Assembly: GCA_964391805.1 (NCBI GenBank)
Contig: CAYMNK010000002.1
Span: 155,869 to 219,868, forward strand
Direction of reading: 5' to 3'
Source: RUG14300 sp964391805
Lineage (GTDB): Bacteria; Bacillota; Clostridia; Christensenellales; CAG-1252
DNA length: 64,000 bases
The position numbers and the translations under genes are program-made. The notes under the pieces are model-generated. The model worked only from the letters and a program-made list of their open reading frames with translations. It did not search any database and was not told the DNA's origin. Each line of letters opens with the position of its first letter. Positions within the stretch are counted from its first letter, which is position 1. Below are positions 42,749-50,623 of the stretch, piece after piece.

Positions 42749-42778
42749 TTGCAAAAAATATCGTGAGTATTGTAAAAT
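42749..42778 (+). promoter_or_regulatory. Promoter of queH
   Basis: TTGCAA at 42749-42754 and TAAAAT at 42773-42778 are 18 bases apart. The predicted transcription start coincides with the GTG at 42785, with no room for a leader. Confidence 0.5.
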
Positions 42779-42784
42779 GATATC

Positions 42785-43414
42785 GTGAATAAAATTAATT
42801 GGCAAAACGAAACAGATAAAATTATATCAACGCTCGGTGATAGGAAACCTAAACTGCTTTTACACGCATGTTGTGCACCCTGCTCATCGGCATCACTCGA
42901 ATACCTTAAGAATTATTTCGATATAGGTATCCTCTTTTATAATCCAAACATTTCAACCGAGATCGAGTTTAAAAAAAGACTTAATGAGTTGAAACGATTT
43001 ATCTCACAATATCCGTTCACTCAAAACATCGATATCATCGCTCCGCAATACGAGCATAAAGAGTTTTTAGAAGCGGTTAAAGGACTTGAAGAACTTCCAG
43101 AAGGTGGATTACGATGCAAAAAGTGCTTTGAGTTGCGTTTATCCAAAGCAGGCGAAATAGCAAAATCTTTAAACTATGATTATTTCGCAACTACCTTGAC
43201 TATAAGTCCTTTAAAAAACACCGAATTATTGAATCAAATAGGATTATCATATCAAGATCAATTCATTTTATATCTGCCTACCGACCTTAAAAAGAAAGGA
43301 CGTTATTTGAGAAGTATAGAATTGTCGAAGGAATACGACCTTTATAGACAGGATTTTTGCGGTTGCGAGTTTTCATTAAGGGATAGACTTATTCAAAAGA
43401 AGGAATCGAAATAA
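42785..43414 (+). CDS. queH: Epoxyqueuosine reductase QueH
   Basis: The 209-residue product matches QueH (formerly DUF208). It has LLHACCAPCSS near residues 25-35, RCKKCFELRL near 118 and QDFCGCEFSLRD near the C-terminus. The conserved cysteines bind an Fe-S cluster and a metal. The enzyme reduces epoxyqueuosine in tRNA to queuosine, the last step of this anticodon modification. It is an alternative to the B12-dependent QueG. The start is GTG and no ribosome binding site is visible. No other queuosine genes are in the window, so the organism may salvage or make the base elsewhere. Confidence 0.92.
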   Translation: MNKINWQNETDKIISTLGDRKPKLLLHACCAPCSSASLEYLKNYFDIGILFYNPNISTEIEFKKRLNELKRFISQYPFTQNIDIIAPQYEHKEFLEAVKGLEELPEGGLRCKKCFELRLSKAGEIAKSLNYDYFATTLTISPLKNTELLNQIGLSYQDQFILYLPTDLKKKGRYLRSIELSKEYDLYRQDFCGCEFSLRDRLIQKKESK

Positions 43415-43531
43415 GGGGAAGTTGGGATGCTTGATTGCTGGTGTTCGTTATCGCCCGTGTCTATACGTGTCTATAAATGTATTGTTGTTTTTTTATAAAA
43501 TAGTTCTACTTTTTCCGTCGTTTTTATTCAC

Positions 43532-43842
43532 AAGGATTTAGATACTGCAAGGTAAACCTTGCACTGCTTCGCAGTTCGACTACAGACTTCGTCTTTCGCT
43601 CAGTATGACTGGACGGGAAACAGTAAGACGACGGACAGAAGTCAGTACGACAAGATTAGTCGATAATGCTTCAATAATAAGGAATAAGATTCCAATGCTA
43701 CGCATTGCCCTACGGGTTCGACTACGGGTTATCACCCTTCGCTCAGAATGACATGGTTGGGCACTATCGCTTGCCTTGTTTGTGGATGAAGATACCGATG
43801 CCAATGGCATCGCGGCTACGCCGTTCGACTACAGGACGTTGT
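43532..43842 (+). repeat. Dispersed structured repeat block 14, left half, interrupted by IS
   Basis: It contains GGATTTAGATACTGCAAGG with GCAAGGtaaaCCTTGC, a second unit GGAATAAGATTCCAATGCtacGCATTG with GGGTtatcACCC, and a third AGATACCGATGCCaatGGCATCG with GGCtacGCC, TTCGACTAC and AGGACgttGTCCT. The last unit is cut before CGCTCAG, which resumes at 45097 after the insertion sequence. Confidence 0.85.
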
Positions 43843-43882
43843 CCTTGAAATTGGTACCAATTTCAGAAAAATTTTTTCAAAA

Positions 43883-44767
43883 TTAAATGACATTTTTTTG
43901 TTTTGCTTTCAATGGAGGGTTGTATCCTAGTGAACTATGCGGTCTTTCATTGTTGTAATAATATATATAAAACTTCATTATTGCCTTATATTCTTCGATA
44001 GTTAACTTTTCAACCTTCCCTATTTCCGTCTTTAAGCTCTTCCAAAATGTTTCAATATAGCAATTCTCTGCAGGTGTATGCGGTCGTGACATGCTATGCT
44101 TGATTCCATTCCTTTCTAATAGCTCATGAAATGACTTACTTACAAATGGTGATCCTCTATCAGTCATTACCATGTATGGTACCCCAAATTCTTTTATTGC
44201 CATTTCTACTACTGCACATGCCGCTTCACTGTTATTTTTACAGTCGTATACCATTCCTTCTAACACTTTTGTGTTTACGTTTATTGCTCCACATGTATAC
44301 ACCGTTTTCCCATTTATTTTCTGCTCTGTAAAATCTATACTTAAGATCCTTTCTTCTCTCTCTTCTTTGTCTAATTGTTTGTATAAATTCTCAGATATAT
44401 ATTTCTCACTTACTTCTTTTTTCGTATGTACGTTTTTTCCTTTTTTTCTTCCATATTTTGAAGTTAAGCCCATTTCTTTCATTATTTTGCTTATTTTCTT
44501 CTCTGATATGCTAACATTTCCTTTAAGAAGTTCTCTATGTATTATTCGCCTTCCAAAATTTCCAAAGTGCTTTTTATACATCCAAACAACGTACTCTACT
44601 TCCTCTATTGGCAAGTTCTTACAAGGATGATGAAGCCTATAGTAATAATTAGAGAGAGCAATCTTTAAAACATTGCATACTTTGCTTACAGGATAATCCC
44701 GCAGCTCCCTTATCGCAAAATCTATTCTGTCTGATTCTGCTTTGCAAAGTATGCTATAGCTTTTTTT
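43883..44767 (-). CDS. IS3-family transposase OrfB (DDE integrase), made by -1 frameshift
   Basis: The frame ending at 43883 has the rve-type DDE catalytic core: SIDFTEQ (first Asp), VMTDRGSPFVS (second Asp) and TPAENCYIETFWKSLK (Glu), followed by the typical YNNERPHSSLGYNPP. The usual HTH_21 region lies before it. The frame is open upstream of a possible TTG at 44614 as far as the A7 slippery tract at 44761-44767. Reading it gives SYSILCKAESDRIDFA..., the normal N-terminal part of OrfB. It is therefore probably made only as an OrfAB fusion. The gene appears intact. Confidence 0.9.
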   Translation of the reverse strand, partial: KKSYSILCKAESDRIDFAIRELRDYPVSKVCNVLKIALSNYYYRLHHPCKNLPIEEVEYVVWMYKKHFGNFGRRIIHRELLKGNVSISEKKISKIMKEMGLTSKYGRKKGKNVHTKKEVSEKYISENLYKQLDKEEREERILSIDFTEQKINGKTVYTCGAINVNTKVLEGMVYDCKNNSEAACAVVEMAIKEFGVPYMVMTDRGSPFVSKSFHELLERNGIKHSMSRPHTPAENCYIETFWKSLKTEIGKVEKLTIEEYKAIMKFYIYYYNNERPHSSLGYNPPLKAKQKNVI

Positions 44768-45024
44768 AATATCTCATTCTCCATCTCTAAATCTTTATTC
44801 GCTTTTTGCATTCTCTTTAGTTCGTTTCCCGGAAGAACTGCTTTACTATCGAACGCAGCCTCGCCACCTTCATCGTACTCTTTTATCCAACGATAAACTG
44901 TTTGCCTGTCTATCTCTCCAAGCATTTCAAATACTTCTTTCGGTCTAAATAAACCACTCTTCATTAAATGCACTGCTGTCAACTTGAACTCTTTTGTATA
45001 ATCTTTGCGTATTCCTTTTGGCAT
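44722..45024 (-). CDS. IS3-family transposase OrfA (helix-turn-helix)
   Basis: The 100-residue product has an N-terminal helix-turn-helix (KEFKLTAVHLMKSGLFRPKE then DRQTVYRWIKEYDEGG) and a C-terminal leucine-zipper-like coiled coil (LKRMQKANKDLEMENEILKKA). This is the standard OrfA plan of the IS150 group. The start at 45024 is supported by AAGGAG seven bases upstream. At the 3' end ATTAAAAAAAGC contains the A-AAA-AAA heptamer where ribosomes slip into the orfB frame. OrfA binds the IS ends and helps regulate transposition. Confidence 0.9.
   Translation of the reverse strand: MPKGIRKDYTKEFKLTAVHLMKSGLFRPKEVFEMLGEIDRQTVYRWIKEYDEGGEAAFDSKAVLPGNELKRMQKANKDLEMENEILKKAIAYFAKQNQTE
44761..44767 (-). 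promoter_or_regulatory. Programmed -1 frameshift site of the IS
   Basis: On the minus strand the zero-frame codons are TTA AAA AAA GCT. The A-AAA-AAA heptamer permits slippage to AAA AAA AGC TAT, which opens the orfB frame. Confidence 0.8.
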
Positions 45025-45096
45025 ATGTTTCTCCTTCTTTTTGACTGTCATTTTGTCATTTGATTTCTTTTCGAATTTATTATACCACATTCCCTT

Positions 45097-45300
45097 CGCT
45101 CAGAATGACATTTGATGGTTCGGCGCTACTCATAGTTCTCTCAGTAGAACAGCGGACAAACGCCATCAATCAAATAATCCATAATTTTGCTAAGCAAAAC
45201 TTCACGTGCCGAATAGGCAAACTTCACTGCAACGCAACTTCACCTTTGCGAAGCAAAGACTTCACTGCGCAATAGCGCTTAGTATGACGGCGGACGAAAA
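45097..45300 (+). repeat. Dispersed structured repeat block 14, right half
   Basis: It resumes with CGCTCAGAATGACATTTGATGG directly after the IS, then short units TTTTGCTAAGCAAAACTTC and TGCAACGCAACTTC with local stems. It ends TTAGTATGACGGCGGACG. Confidence 0.8.
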
Positions 45301-45417
45301 TGCTTAATATTTTTTTATTCAAAACTTATTGTAATGATTTATTATTTGCTGTTGTCTTTTGCAAATTATGATAGTATAATAATTATACGTTTTTTAAAAA
45401 GTACAAGGAGGAAGACA

Positions 45418-45750
45418 ATGCTCACACTTAAGGAAAAACTCTTAAACGGTAAAATAGTAGAAACGGAATTGGGCGATAAAGCAGATTTTGAAAAGTATGT
45501 CGATAAAGCCTATTCCCTTAGGAAAAACGCCGGACGATTGGCTGACTATGACGAAATAGTCAAATTGTTGGCTAACGGTTGCACTGTAAAGAAAGCCGAC
45601 TACAGCATTCTAAAAAGAAGTTTGCGTCACTACGACGAAGTCTACCTGTGCAACGAAATATTTGACTTGCTCGAAGAAAGCGAGAGTGTTGAAATGACAC
45701 TTGCGGATAGGTTTGATTCTCCTACCGATTTATCAAAATTCAAAGTTTAA
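45418..45750 (+). CDS. Hypothetical small helical protein
   Basis: A 110-codon gene whose start at 45418 is fixed by AGGAGG eight bases upstream. The product is charged and mainly alpha-helical, with no signal peptide or membrane helix. KADFEKYVDKAYSLRKNAGRLADYDEI and LKRSLRHYDEVYL are typical stretches. No recognisable motif is present. It is the first of a plus-strand group with an exported metallo-beta-lactamase-type protein and an HtrA-like lipoprotein, although gaps of 40 and 114 bases leave the operon uncertain. Confidence 0.65.
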   Translation: MLTLKEKLLNGKIVETELGDKADFEKYVDKAYSLRKNAGRLADYDEIVKLLANGCTVKKADYSILKRSLRHYDEVYLCNEIFDLLEESESVEMTLADRFDSPTDLSKFKV

Positions 45751-45789
45751 TATCGCATAATACAATAGATAATTTAAAGGCGGTTTAAT

Positions 45790-46971
45790 ATGTCAAAAAG
45801 AAAAAAGAAAAATATATCATTTAATCTAATGTTGGCTTTGGTAATCATCGTTTTTTCGGTTGTAGCAATACTTGCTGTGCTCTACTTCGTGAACGATGAC
45901 ATAAAAGTTAAACTCGACACGGTTTTTGACACGGTAGTCAAGTTAATAGCAAGTTCGTCCGACGATGACAATGCAGGAAATAATAAGCCCTCTAACGGCA
46001 ATTTACCTGCTTTGGTGGACGATTGCAATGTTTCGGTTCACTTCCTCGAGCTTGGCAATAAATACACCGGTGATTGTACTCTAATTAAGTGCGGAGATGT
46101 TGAAGTTCTTATCGATGCAGGTAGTAGACAGTCATCATCAAAAGCAATAAAAGAATATGTAGATCAATACTGCACCGACGGTATTCTCGAATACGTAATT
46201 GTTACTCATGCACACCAAGATCACATTGCAGGCTTCGTTGGTTCGAAGGAAAACCCCGGCGTATTTGAAAGTTACGTTTGTGAAACTATCATAGATTTTC
46301 CAAAAACAAATGCAACCAGTAACATCTATAAGAGCTATATAGAAAAGAGAAATGCCGAAATTCAAGCCGGTGCAACGCACTATACGGCACTCGAATGCTG
46401 GAATGAAGAAAACGGTGCGAAGAGAGAATACACCCTTGGCGAGGGCGTAACACTATCTATACTCTATAACTACTATTATGAAAATGCTACATCAGATGAA
46501 AATGACTATTCGGTATGTTGCTTATTAAATAATAACGGTGTTTATTCTCTTTTTACCGGCGATTTAGAAAAAGACGGTGAAAAATATCTCGTTCAATACA
46601 ATAACTTACCCAAGTGTAAACTTTTTAAAGGCGGTCATCATGGAAGCTATACAGCATCGACCGACGCTTTACTTAGCGTAATCAAGCCTGAAATTGTATG
46701 TGTTTGCTGTTGTTGCGGTTCTACCGAATACACCGAAAATCTCGACAATGTATTCCCTGCTCAAGCTTTTATATCGAGAGTCACAAAGTACACACATAAT
46801 ATTTATGTCACTACATTAGTAACAGACTACGAAAACGGTGTATTTGAATCACTTAACGGTAACATTGTGGTATCCTTTAACAAAAATGGCGAAGTCGCAG
46901 TAAATTGCAGTAATAACAATACAATATTTGTCGATACCGAGTGGTTTAAGAATAACAGAACATTAGAATGA
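45790..46971 (+). CDS. Exported ComEC-like metallo-beta-lactamase-fold hydrolase
   Basis: The 393-residue product has a signal-anchor helix at about 12-34, a polar Asp/Ser/Asn linker and then a metallo-beta-lactamase fold. LIDAGSR and THAHQDHIAGF at 139-149 hold the metal-binding histidines and aspartate. SLFTGDLEKDGE supplies the second-metal aspartate and FKGGHHGSYTAS the final histidines. This layout is that of the nuclease domain of ComEC/Rec2 and of related surface hydrolases. It would act outside the membrane, perhaps on nucleic acid or another phosphodiester. A run CVCCCCGS near residue 310 is unusual. AAAGGCGG precedes the start. Confidence 0.85.
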   Translation: MSKRKKKNISFNLMLALVIIVFSVVAILAVLYFVNDDIKVKLDTVFDTVVKLIASSSDDDNAGNNKPSNGNLPALVDDCNVSVHFLELGNKYTGDCTLIKCGDVEVLIDAGSRQSSSKAIKEYVDQYCTDGILEYVIVTHAHQDHIAGFVGSKENPGVFESYVCETIIDFPKTNATSNIYKSYIEKRNAEIQAGATHYTALECWNEENGAKREYTLGEGVTLSILYNYYYENATSDENDYSVCCLLNNNGVYSLFTGDLEKDGEKYLVQYNNLPKCKLFKGGHHGSYTASTDALLSVIKPEIVCVCCCCGSTEYTENLDNVFPAQAFISRVTKYTHNIYVTTLVTDYENGVFESLNGNIVVSFNKNGEVAVNCSNNNTIFVDTEWFKNNRTLE

Positions 46972-47085
46972 ACTTAACCAATTTTGAGAATACTAATAAA
47001 ATGTATACTATTTTTGCGAAATTTAAGGTCGTTTTAATAGAAAAGTTTTATAATCTATGTATATTAGAAAACTGAGAGGTTAAAT

Positions 47086-48534
47086 ATGAAAAAATCAATC
47101 AAGTTTATTACGGTTATTACCGTAATCTGTATATTGGTTACCGTTTTAACCGCTTGCGGAACTTCGGGCGCGTCAGGATTATCAGCGTACGAAATTGCTG
47201 TTAAAAACGGTTATGTAGGATCAGAAACCCAATGGCTAAAATCTCTAAAGGGTTCGGATTCGGGTAAATCCGCTTATGAAATAGCGGTCGAAAACGGCTA
47301 CGAGGGAACGGAAACCGAATGGCTCGAATCGCTGAAAGGCTCAAACGGAATTGACGGTACAGACGGCAAAGATGCCGAAAGTATTACTATCACAGATATC
47401 TACAATGCTTTGGTCGAAGATGGATATGAAGGTACATTTAAAGATTTTGTTGCCGAGTATCTAAAAGATAACACCGCTATTCAAGATGAAGTATATGTTA
47501 GTAAAGCAATTTTATCTTGCGTTAGCATCGTTTCGACATTTACTCCAAAGGGATTCTACAATCAAGGGCAAGATTACAAAGCATCAGGCTCAGGTGTTAT
47601 TTATAGGATAAATAAAGAAACAGGTAGCGCATATATCATCACGAATTACCATGTCGTTTACGATTCAAATTCATCAACATCGAATAAAATCGCATCGACT
47701 ATCACAGTTTACTTATACGGAAAAGAACTAAGTAATGGTGGAATGGTGGCAACTTATATCGGCGGTTCAATGAATTACGATATTGCGGTACTGAAAATCG
47801 AAAACAACGATATTCTCAAAAACAGCGATGCGGTTGCCGTTACAATTTCGGACAGTAACGATGTGGTTGTAGGTCAAAAAGCCATCGCTATAGGCAACCC
47901 CGAAGCAAACGGTATATCTGTTACATCGGGTATAGTTAGCGTCGATAGCGAATCATTACAAATGACTGCTGCTGATGAAAAAACAACGGTATCGTTTAGA
48001 GTAATGAGAGTTGATACCGCTGTCAACGGAGGAAATTCGGGCGGCGGATTATTCAATGCACACGGCGAGCTTATCGGCATTGTTAATGCAAAAATCATCG
48101 ACAGTAGCGTTGAAAATATCGGTTATGCAATTCCTTCAAACGTTGCAGTATATGTAGCTGATAACATATTGTATTATTGCGATAACCAAAAATCCGAAAC
48201 AATGAAAAAATGTATGCTCGGTATAACAATTGCTGTAACCGATTCATGTGCATATTTCGATCAAACAACTCAAACCACCAAACTATTAGAAACAGTAACC
48301 GTTCAAGAGGTCAATATCGACTCTATGTCGGAAGGAATTCTCCAATCGGGCGATGTGTTGAAGAGCATATCGATCGGCGGTAAAAAGTATGAAATCACAC
48401 GTAATTTCATAGTGATAGATATAATGCTTACAGCAAGAGTCGGAGATCAAATATCAATAACCTTTGAAAGAGACGGAGAAACAATGACAAAGAGTGTAAC
48501 GCTCACCGAAAATAGTTTACAAGAATACAAATAA
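47086..48534 (+). CDS. HtrA-like serine protease lipoprotein
   Basis: The 482-residue product has a lipobox (VLTACGTS, Cys at 24). Two tandem copies of SAYEIAVKNGYxGxExxWLxSLKG follow at about 33-56 and 62-85, with a third degenerate copy at about 105-127. The trypsin-like domain then carries the triad His189 (TNYHVV), Asp232 (YDIAVL) and Ser318 (GGNSGGGLF). A C-terminal PDZ-like region with LQSGDVLKSISIGG closes the protein. HtrA proteases degrade or refold damaged exported proteins. The SAYEIAVxNG units are common on surface proteins of gut Clostridia and probably mediate attachment. A terminator hosting an IS end follows. Confidence 0.88.
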   Translation: MKKSIKFITVITVICILVTVLTACGTSGASGLSAYEIAVKNGYVGSETQWLKSLKGSDSGKSAYEIAVENGYEGTETEWLESLKGSNGIDGTDGKDAESITITDIYNALVEDGYEGTFKDFVAEYLKDNTAIQDEVYVSKAILSCVSIVSTFTPKGFYNQGQDYKASGSGVIYRINKETGSAYIITNYHVVYDSNSSTSNKIASTITVYLYGKELSNGGMVATYIGGSMNYDIAVLKIENNDILKNSDAVAVTISDSNDVVVGQKAIAIGNPEANGISVTSGIVSVDSESLQMTAADEKTTVSFRVMRVDTAVNGGNSGGGLFNAHGELIGIVNAKIIDSSVENIGYAIPSNVAVYVADNILYYCDNQKSETMKKCMLGITIAVTDSCAYFDQTTQTTKLLETVTVQEVNIDSMSEGILQSGDVLKSISIGGKKYEITRNFIVIDIMLTARVGDQISITFERDGETMTKSVTLTENSLQEYK

Positions 48535-48554
48535 CCAATTTATGGTTTGAATAG

Positions 48555-48636
48555 AAAACAACATGGCAAATGATATGCACCTCCAAAAGTGTCTAACTTT
48601 TGGGGTTCACTTCAAAAACCGCTGTGTTGTTTTTTT
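48555..48636 (+). terminator. Terminator of the HtrA-like gene with insert in the loop
   Basis: AAAACAACA at 48555-48563 pairs with TGTTGTTTT at 48625-48633 and is followed by more T. The large loop contains a 34-base string identical to the IS end at the right edge of the window (reverse complement). Confidence 0.6.
48573..48606 (-). mobile_element. Solo insertion-sequence end (remnant)
   Basis: It reads ATATGCACCTCCAAAAGTG and continues to TTTTGGGGT. It matches the reverse complement of 63955-63988 over 34 bases. No transposase gene is nearby, so this is a solo end or a small non-autonomous fragment. It can fold as CCAAAAGT/ACTTTTGG. Confidence 0.65.
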
Positions 48637-48639
48637 ATG

Positions 48640-48746
48640 TGGATTTAGATACTGCAAGGCAAGCCTTGCACTGCTACGCAGTTCGATTACAGACTTCGTC
48701 TTCCGCTCAGTATGACGGGACGGAAACAGTATGACAGCGGACGGTA
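48640..48746 (+). repeat. Dispersed structured repeat, copy 15
   Basis: GGATTTAGATACTGCAAGG with GCAAGGcaagCCTTGC, CTGCtacGCAG, TTCGATTAC, AGACttcGTCT and CGCTCAGTATGACGGGACGG, then CAGTATGACAGCGGACGG. Confidence 0.85.
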
Positions 48747-48752
48747 AGGAAA

Positions 48753-48777
48753 AGAGGGGGTGCAAAGCATCCCCCTC
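48753..48777 (-). terminator. Terminator of the hydrogenase operon
   Basis: GAGGGGG-TGC pairs with GCA-TCCCCCTC with one bulged base. The minus strand then has TCTTTTCC, a weak T tract. Confidence 0.5.
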
Positions 48778-48842
48778 CCGTGATTAATAATAGTTCAAGT
48801 GTGAAGTTTAACCTAAGATGAATGAATATTATATTTGAACTA

Positions 48843-50609
48843 TTATTTAAATCTCTTACGGTTTTTATTATATGTGGTGTGCAATAACTCGTGTGCCTTA
48901 TGTGAATTGGGTTTACCGAGATAATCATCATAGAGTTGGATAATTTGAGGATTCTTGTGAGAAACTCTCAATGGTTTCATTTCATCTTCTCTATATAATG
49001 CACTTGCACGTTTTGCTTTATAAGTATCGAGAATATCGTCTTCCTCGTTAGGAAGGAAGCAAGGCTTAACGAAAGGTTGACCGCCACCTGCTACACAACC
49101 ACCGGGACATCCCATAATCTCGATAAATGTATATTCGCTCTTACCTTCTCTGATTTGGTCAAGAAGAACTTTAGCATTCTTCATACCGTGAGCAACTGCA
49201 ACCTTAACGTTGAGTCCGCCAAGGTTATACGATGCCTCTTTGATGCCCTCTAAACCACGAACGTCGGTAAGTTCGACATGTTCGAGTTCGTTACCGGTGA
49301 TAACTGCAGAAGCGGTTCTTAAAGCTGCTTCCATAACACCACCGCTTGCACCGAAGATAACGCCTGCACCTGTATATTCGCCTACGATATCGTTATCAAA
49401 TTCTTCGTCGGGAAGTCTGTTGAAGATAATACCTGCACGCTTAATGAGTTTAGCCAACTCTCTGGTTGTCAAAACCGCATCTACGTCTTGCATTCCGTCA
49501 TGACCGAGGTTCTCTCTTTCCTTTTCGTACTTTTTGGCAACACAAGGCATTACGGATACTACATACATATTTTTAGGATCGATACCGATCTTTTCGGCAT
49601 AGTAAGACTTAAGGATAGCACCGAACATTTCGTGAGGTGACTTACAAGATGATAGGTGATCGAGTAAATCTCCGTAATAATATTCCGCATAATTTACCCA
49701 TCCCGGTGAACAAGATGTAATCATGGGGAGTACACCGCCATTCTTTACTCTGTCCAATAATTCGGTAGCCTCTTCCATAATGGTGAGGTCTGCACCAAAG
49801 TTGGTATCGAATACCTTTTTGAAGCCTAAACGACGAAGTGCGGCAACCATCTTACCGGTAACCAATGAACCTATAGGCATACCGAACTCTTCGCCTAATG
49901 CTGCACGAACTGCAGGAGCGGTTTGAACAACTACATACTTACCTTGTTTAAATGCTTCGTCAACTCTGTCTATCTCGGAAACTTCCATCAAAGCACCGGT
50001 AGGACAAACGGTAACGCACTGTCCGCAAAGAATACAAGGAGAATCCGCAAAACTTCTATTCTCAGCAGGAGCAACTATGGTCTTAAAACCTCTCTTTTCG
50101 AAGCCTAAAACAGACATACCGTGAGCATTCTTACAACGCTCGATACATCTACCGCAAAGAATACACTTGCTGGTATCACGTTTGATACTCGGAGTAACGT
50201 TGTCTACGGTAGTAGGTGTCTTTTCACCTTCATATAAGCCTTCTCTTGCACCGGTAAGGGTCGCAACATGCAACAATTCACATTTACCGTTCTTATCGCA
50301 TTCTTGGCAATTTCTATTATGGTTACTTAATAGTAACTCTACAGATGTACGTCTCGCCTCTACTGCCTTAGGTGAAGAAATGGTGATTTCCATACCCTCG
50401 TTGACGGGATATACACAACTTGCTACCAAACCTCTGGCACCTGTAGCTTCAACTAAGCATACACGGCAAGAACCTCTGGAGCATTCTCCGTGGTTGAAAG
50501 CACATAGGGAAGGAATCTCATATCCACAAGCCTTAGCTGCTTCCAATATAGTTAAACCGGCTTCTACCTGATAAGGTACGCCTTCAATTTTAATATTAAC
50601 CTTAGACAT
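48843..50609 (-). CDS. hydA: [FeFe] hydrogenase catalytic subunit (trimeric, NADH/ferredoxin type)
   Basis: The 588-residue product has an N-terminal [2Fe-2S] domain (CAFNHGECSRGSCRVCLV), a His-Cys cluster motif (HNRNCQECDKNGKC) and two [4Fe-4S] motifs (CILCGRCIERC, CILCGQCVTVC). The H-cluster domain has L1 TSCSPGW at 298-304, L2 MPCVAKK at 354-360 and L3 IMGCPGGCVAGGGQP at 499-513. A small-subunit-like C-terminus (ASALYREDE) completes it. It reduces protons to hydrogen. With the NuoF- and NuoE-like partners it forms the HydABC enzyme, which in Thermotoga and Acetobacterium bifurcates electrons between NADH and ferredoxin. Last gene of the operon. Confidence 0.96.
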   Translation of the reverse strand: MSKVNIKIEGVPYQVEAGLTILEAAKACGYEIPSLCAFNHGECSRGSCRVCLVEATGARGLVASCVYPVNEGMEITISSPKAVEARRTSVELLLSNHNRNCQECDKNGKCELLHVATLTGAREGLYEGEKTPTTVDNVTPSIKRDTSKCILCGRCIERCKNAHGMSVLGFEKRGFKTIVAPAENRSFADSPCILCGQCVTVCPTGALMEVSEIDRVDEAFKQGKYVVVQTAPAVRAALGEEFGMPIGSLVTGKMVAALRRLGFKKVFDTNFGADLTIMEEATELLDRVKNGGVLPMITSCSPGWVNYAEYYYGDLLDHLSSCKSPHEMFGAILKSYYAEKIGIDPKNMYVVSVMPCVAKKYEKERENLGHDGMQDVDAVLTTRELAKLIKRAGIIFNRLPDEEFDNDIVGEYTGAGVIFGASGGVMEAALRTASAVITGNELEHVELTDVRGLEGIKEASYNLGGLNVKVAVAHGMKNAKVLLDQIREGKSEYTFIEIMGCPGGCVAGGGQPFVKPCFLPNEEDDILDTYKAKRASALYREDEMKPLRVSHKNPQIIQLYDDYLGKPNSHKAHELLHTTYNKNRKRFK

Positions 50610-50623
50610 ATGCTTTAACCCCC

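Larger units (their letters stand above)
43847..45092 (-). mobile_element. IS3-family (IS150-like) insertion sequence
   Basis: About 1246 bases between two CCTT copies (43843-43846 and 45093-45096), consistent with a 4-base target duplication. The ends share an imperfect inverted repeat: TGGTACCAAT inward on the left and TGGTATAATAAATTC inward on the right. It encodes orfA and orfB joined by a -1 frameshift. It interrupts a structured repeat exactly between the TTCGACTAC hairpin and CGCTCAG, so the pre-insertion sequence can be rebuilt. Confidence 0.85.

Noticed and set aside
45790..46971. Calling this a beta-lactamase or full ComEC protein
   Set aside because: The zinc motif and single anchor fit only the nuclease-like domain of ComEC; the competence channel helices are absent.
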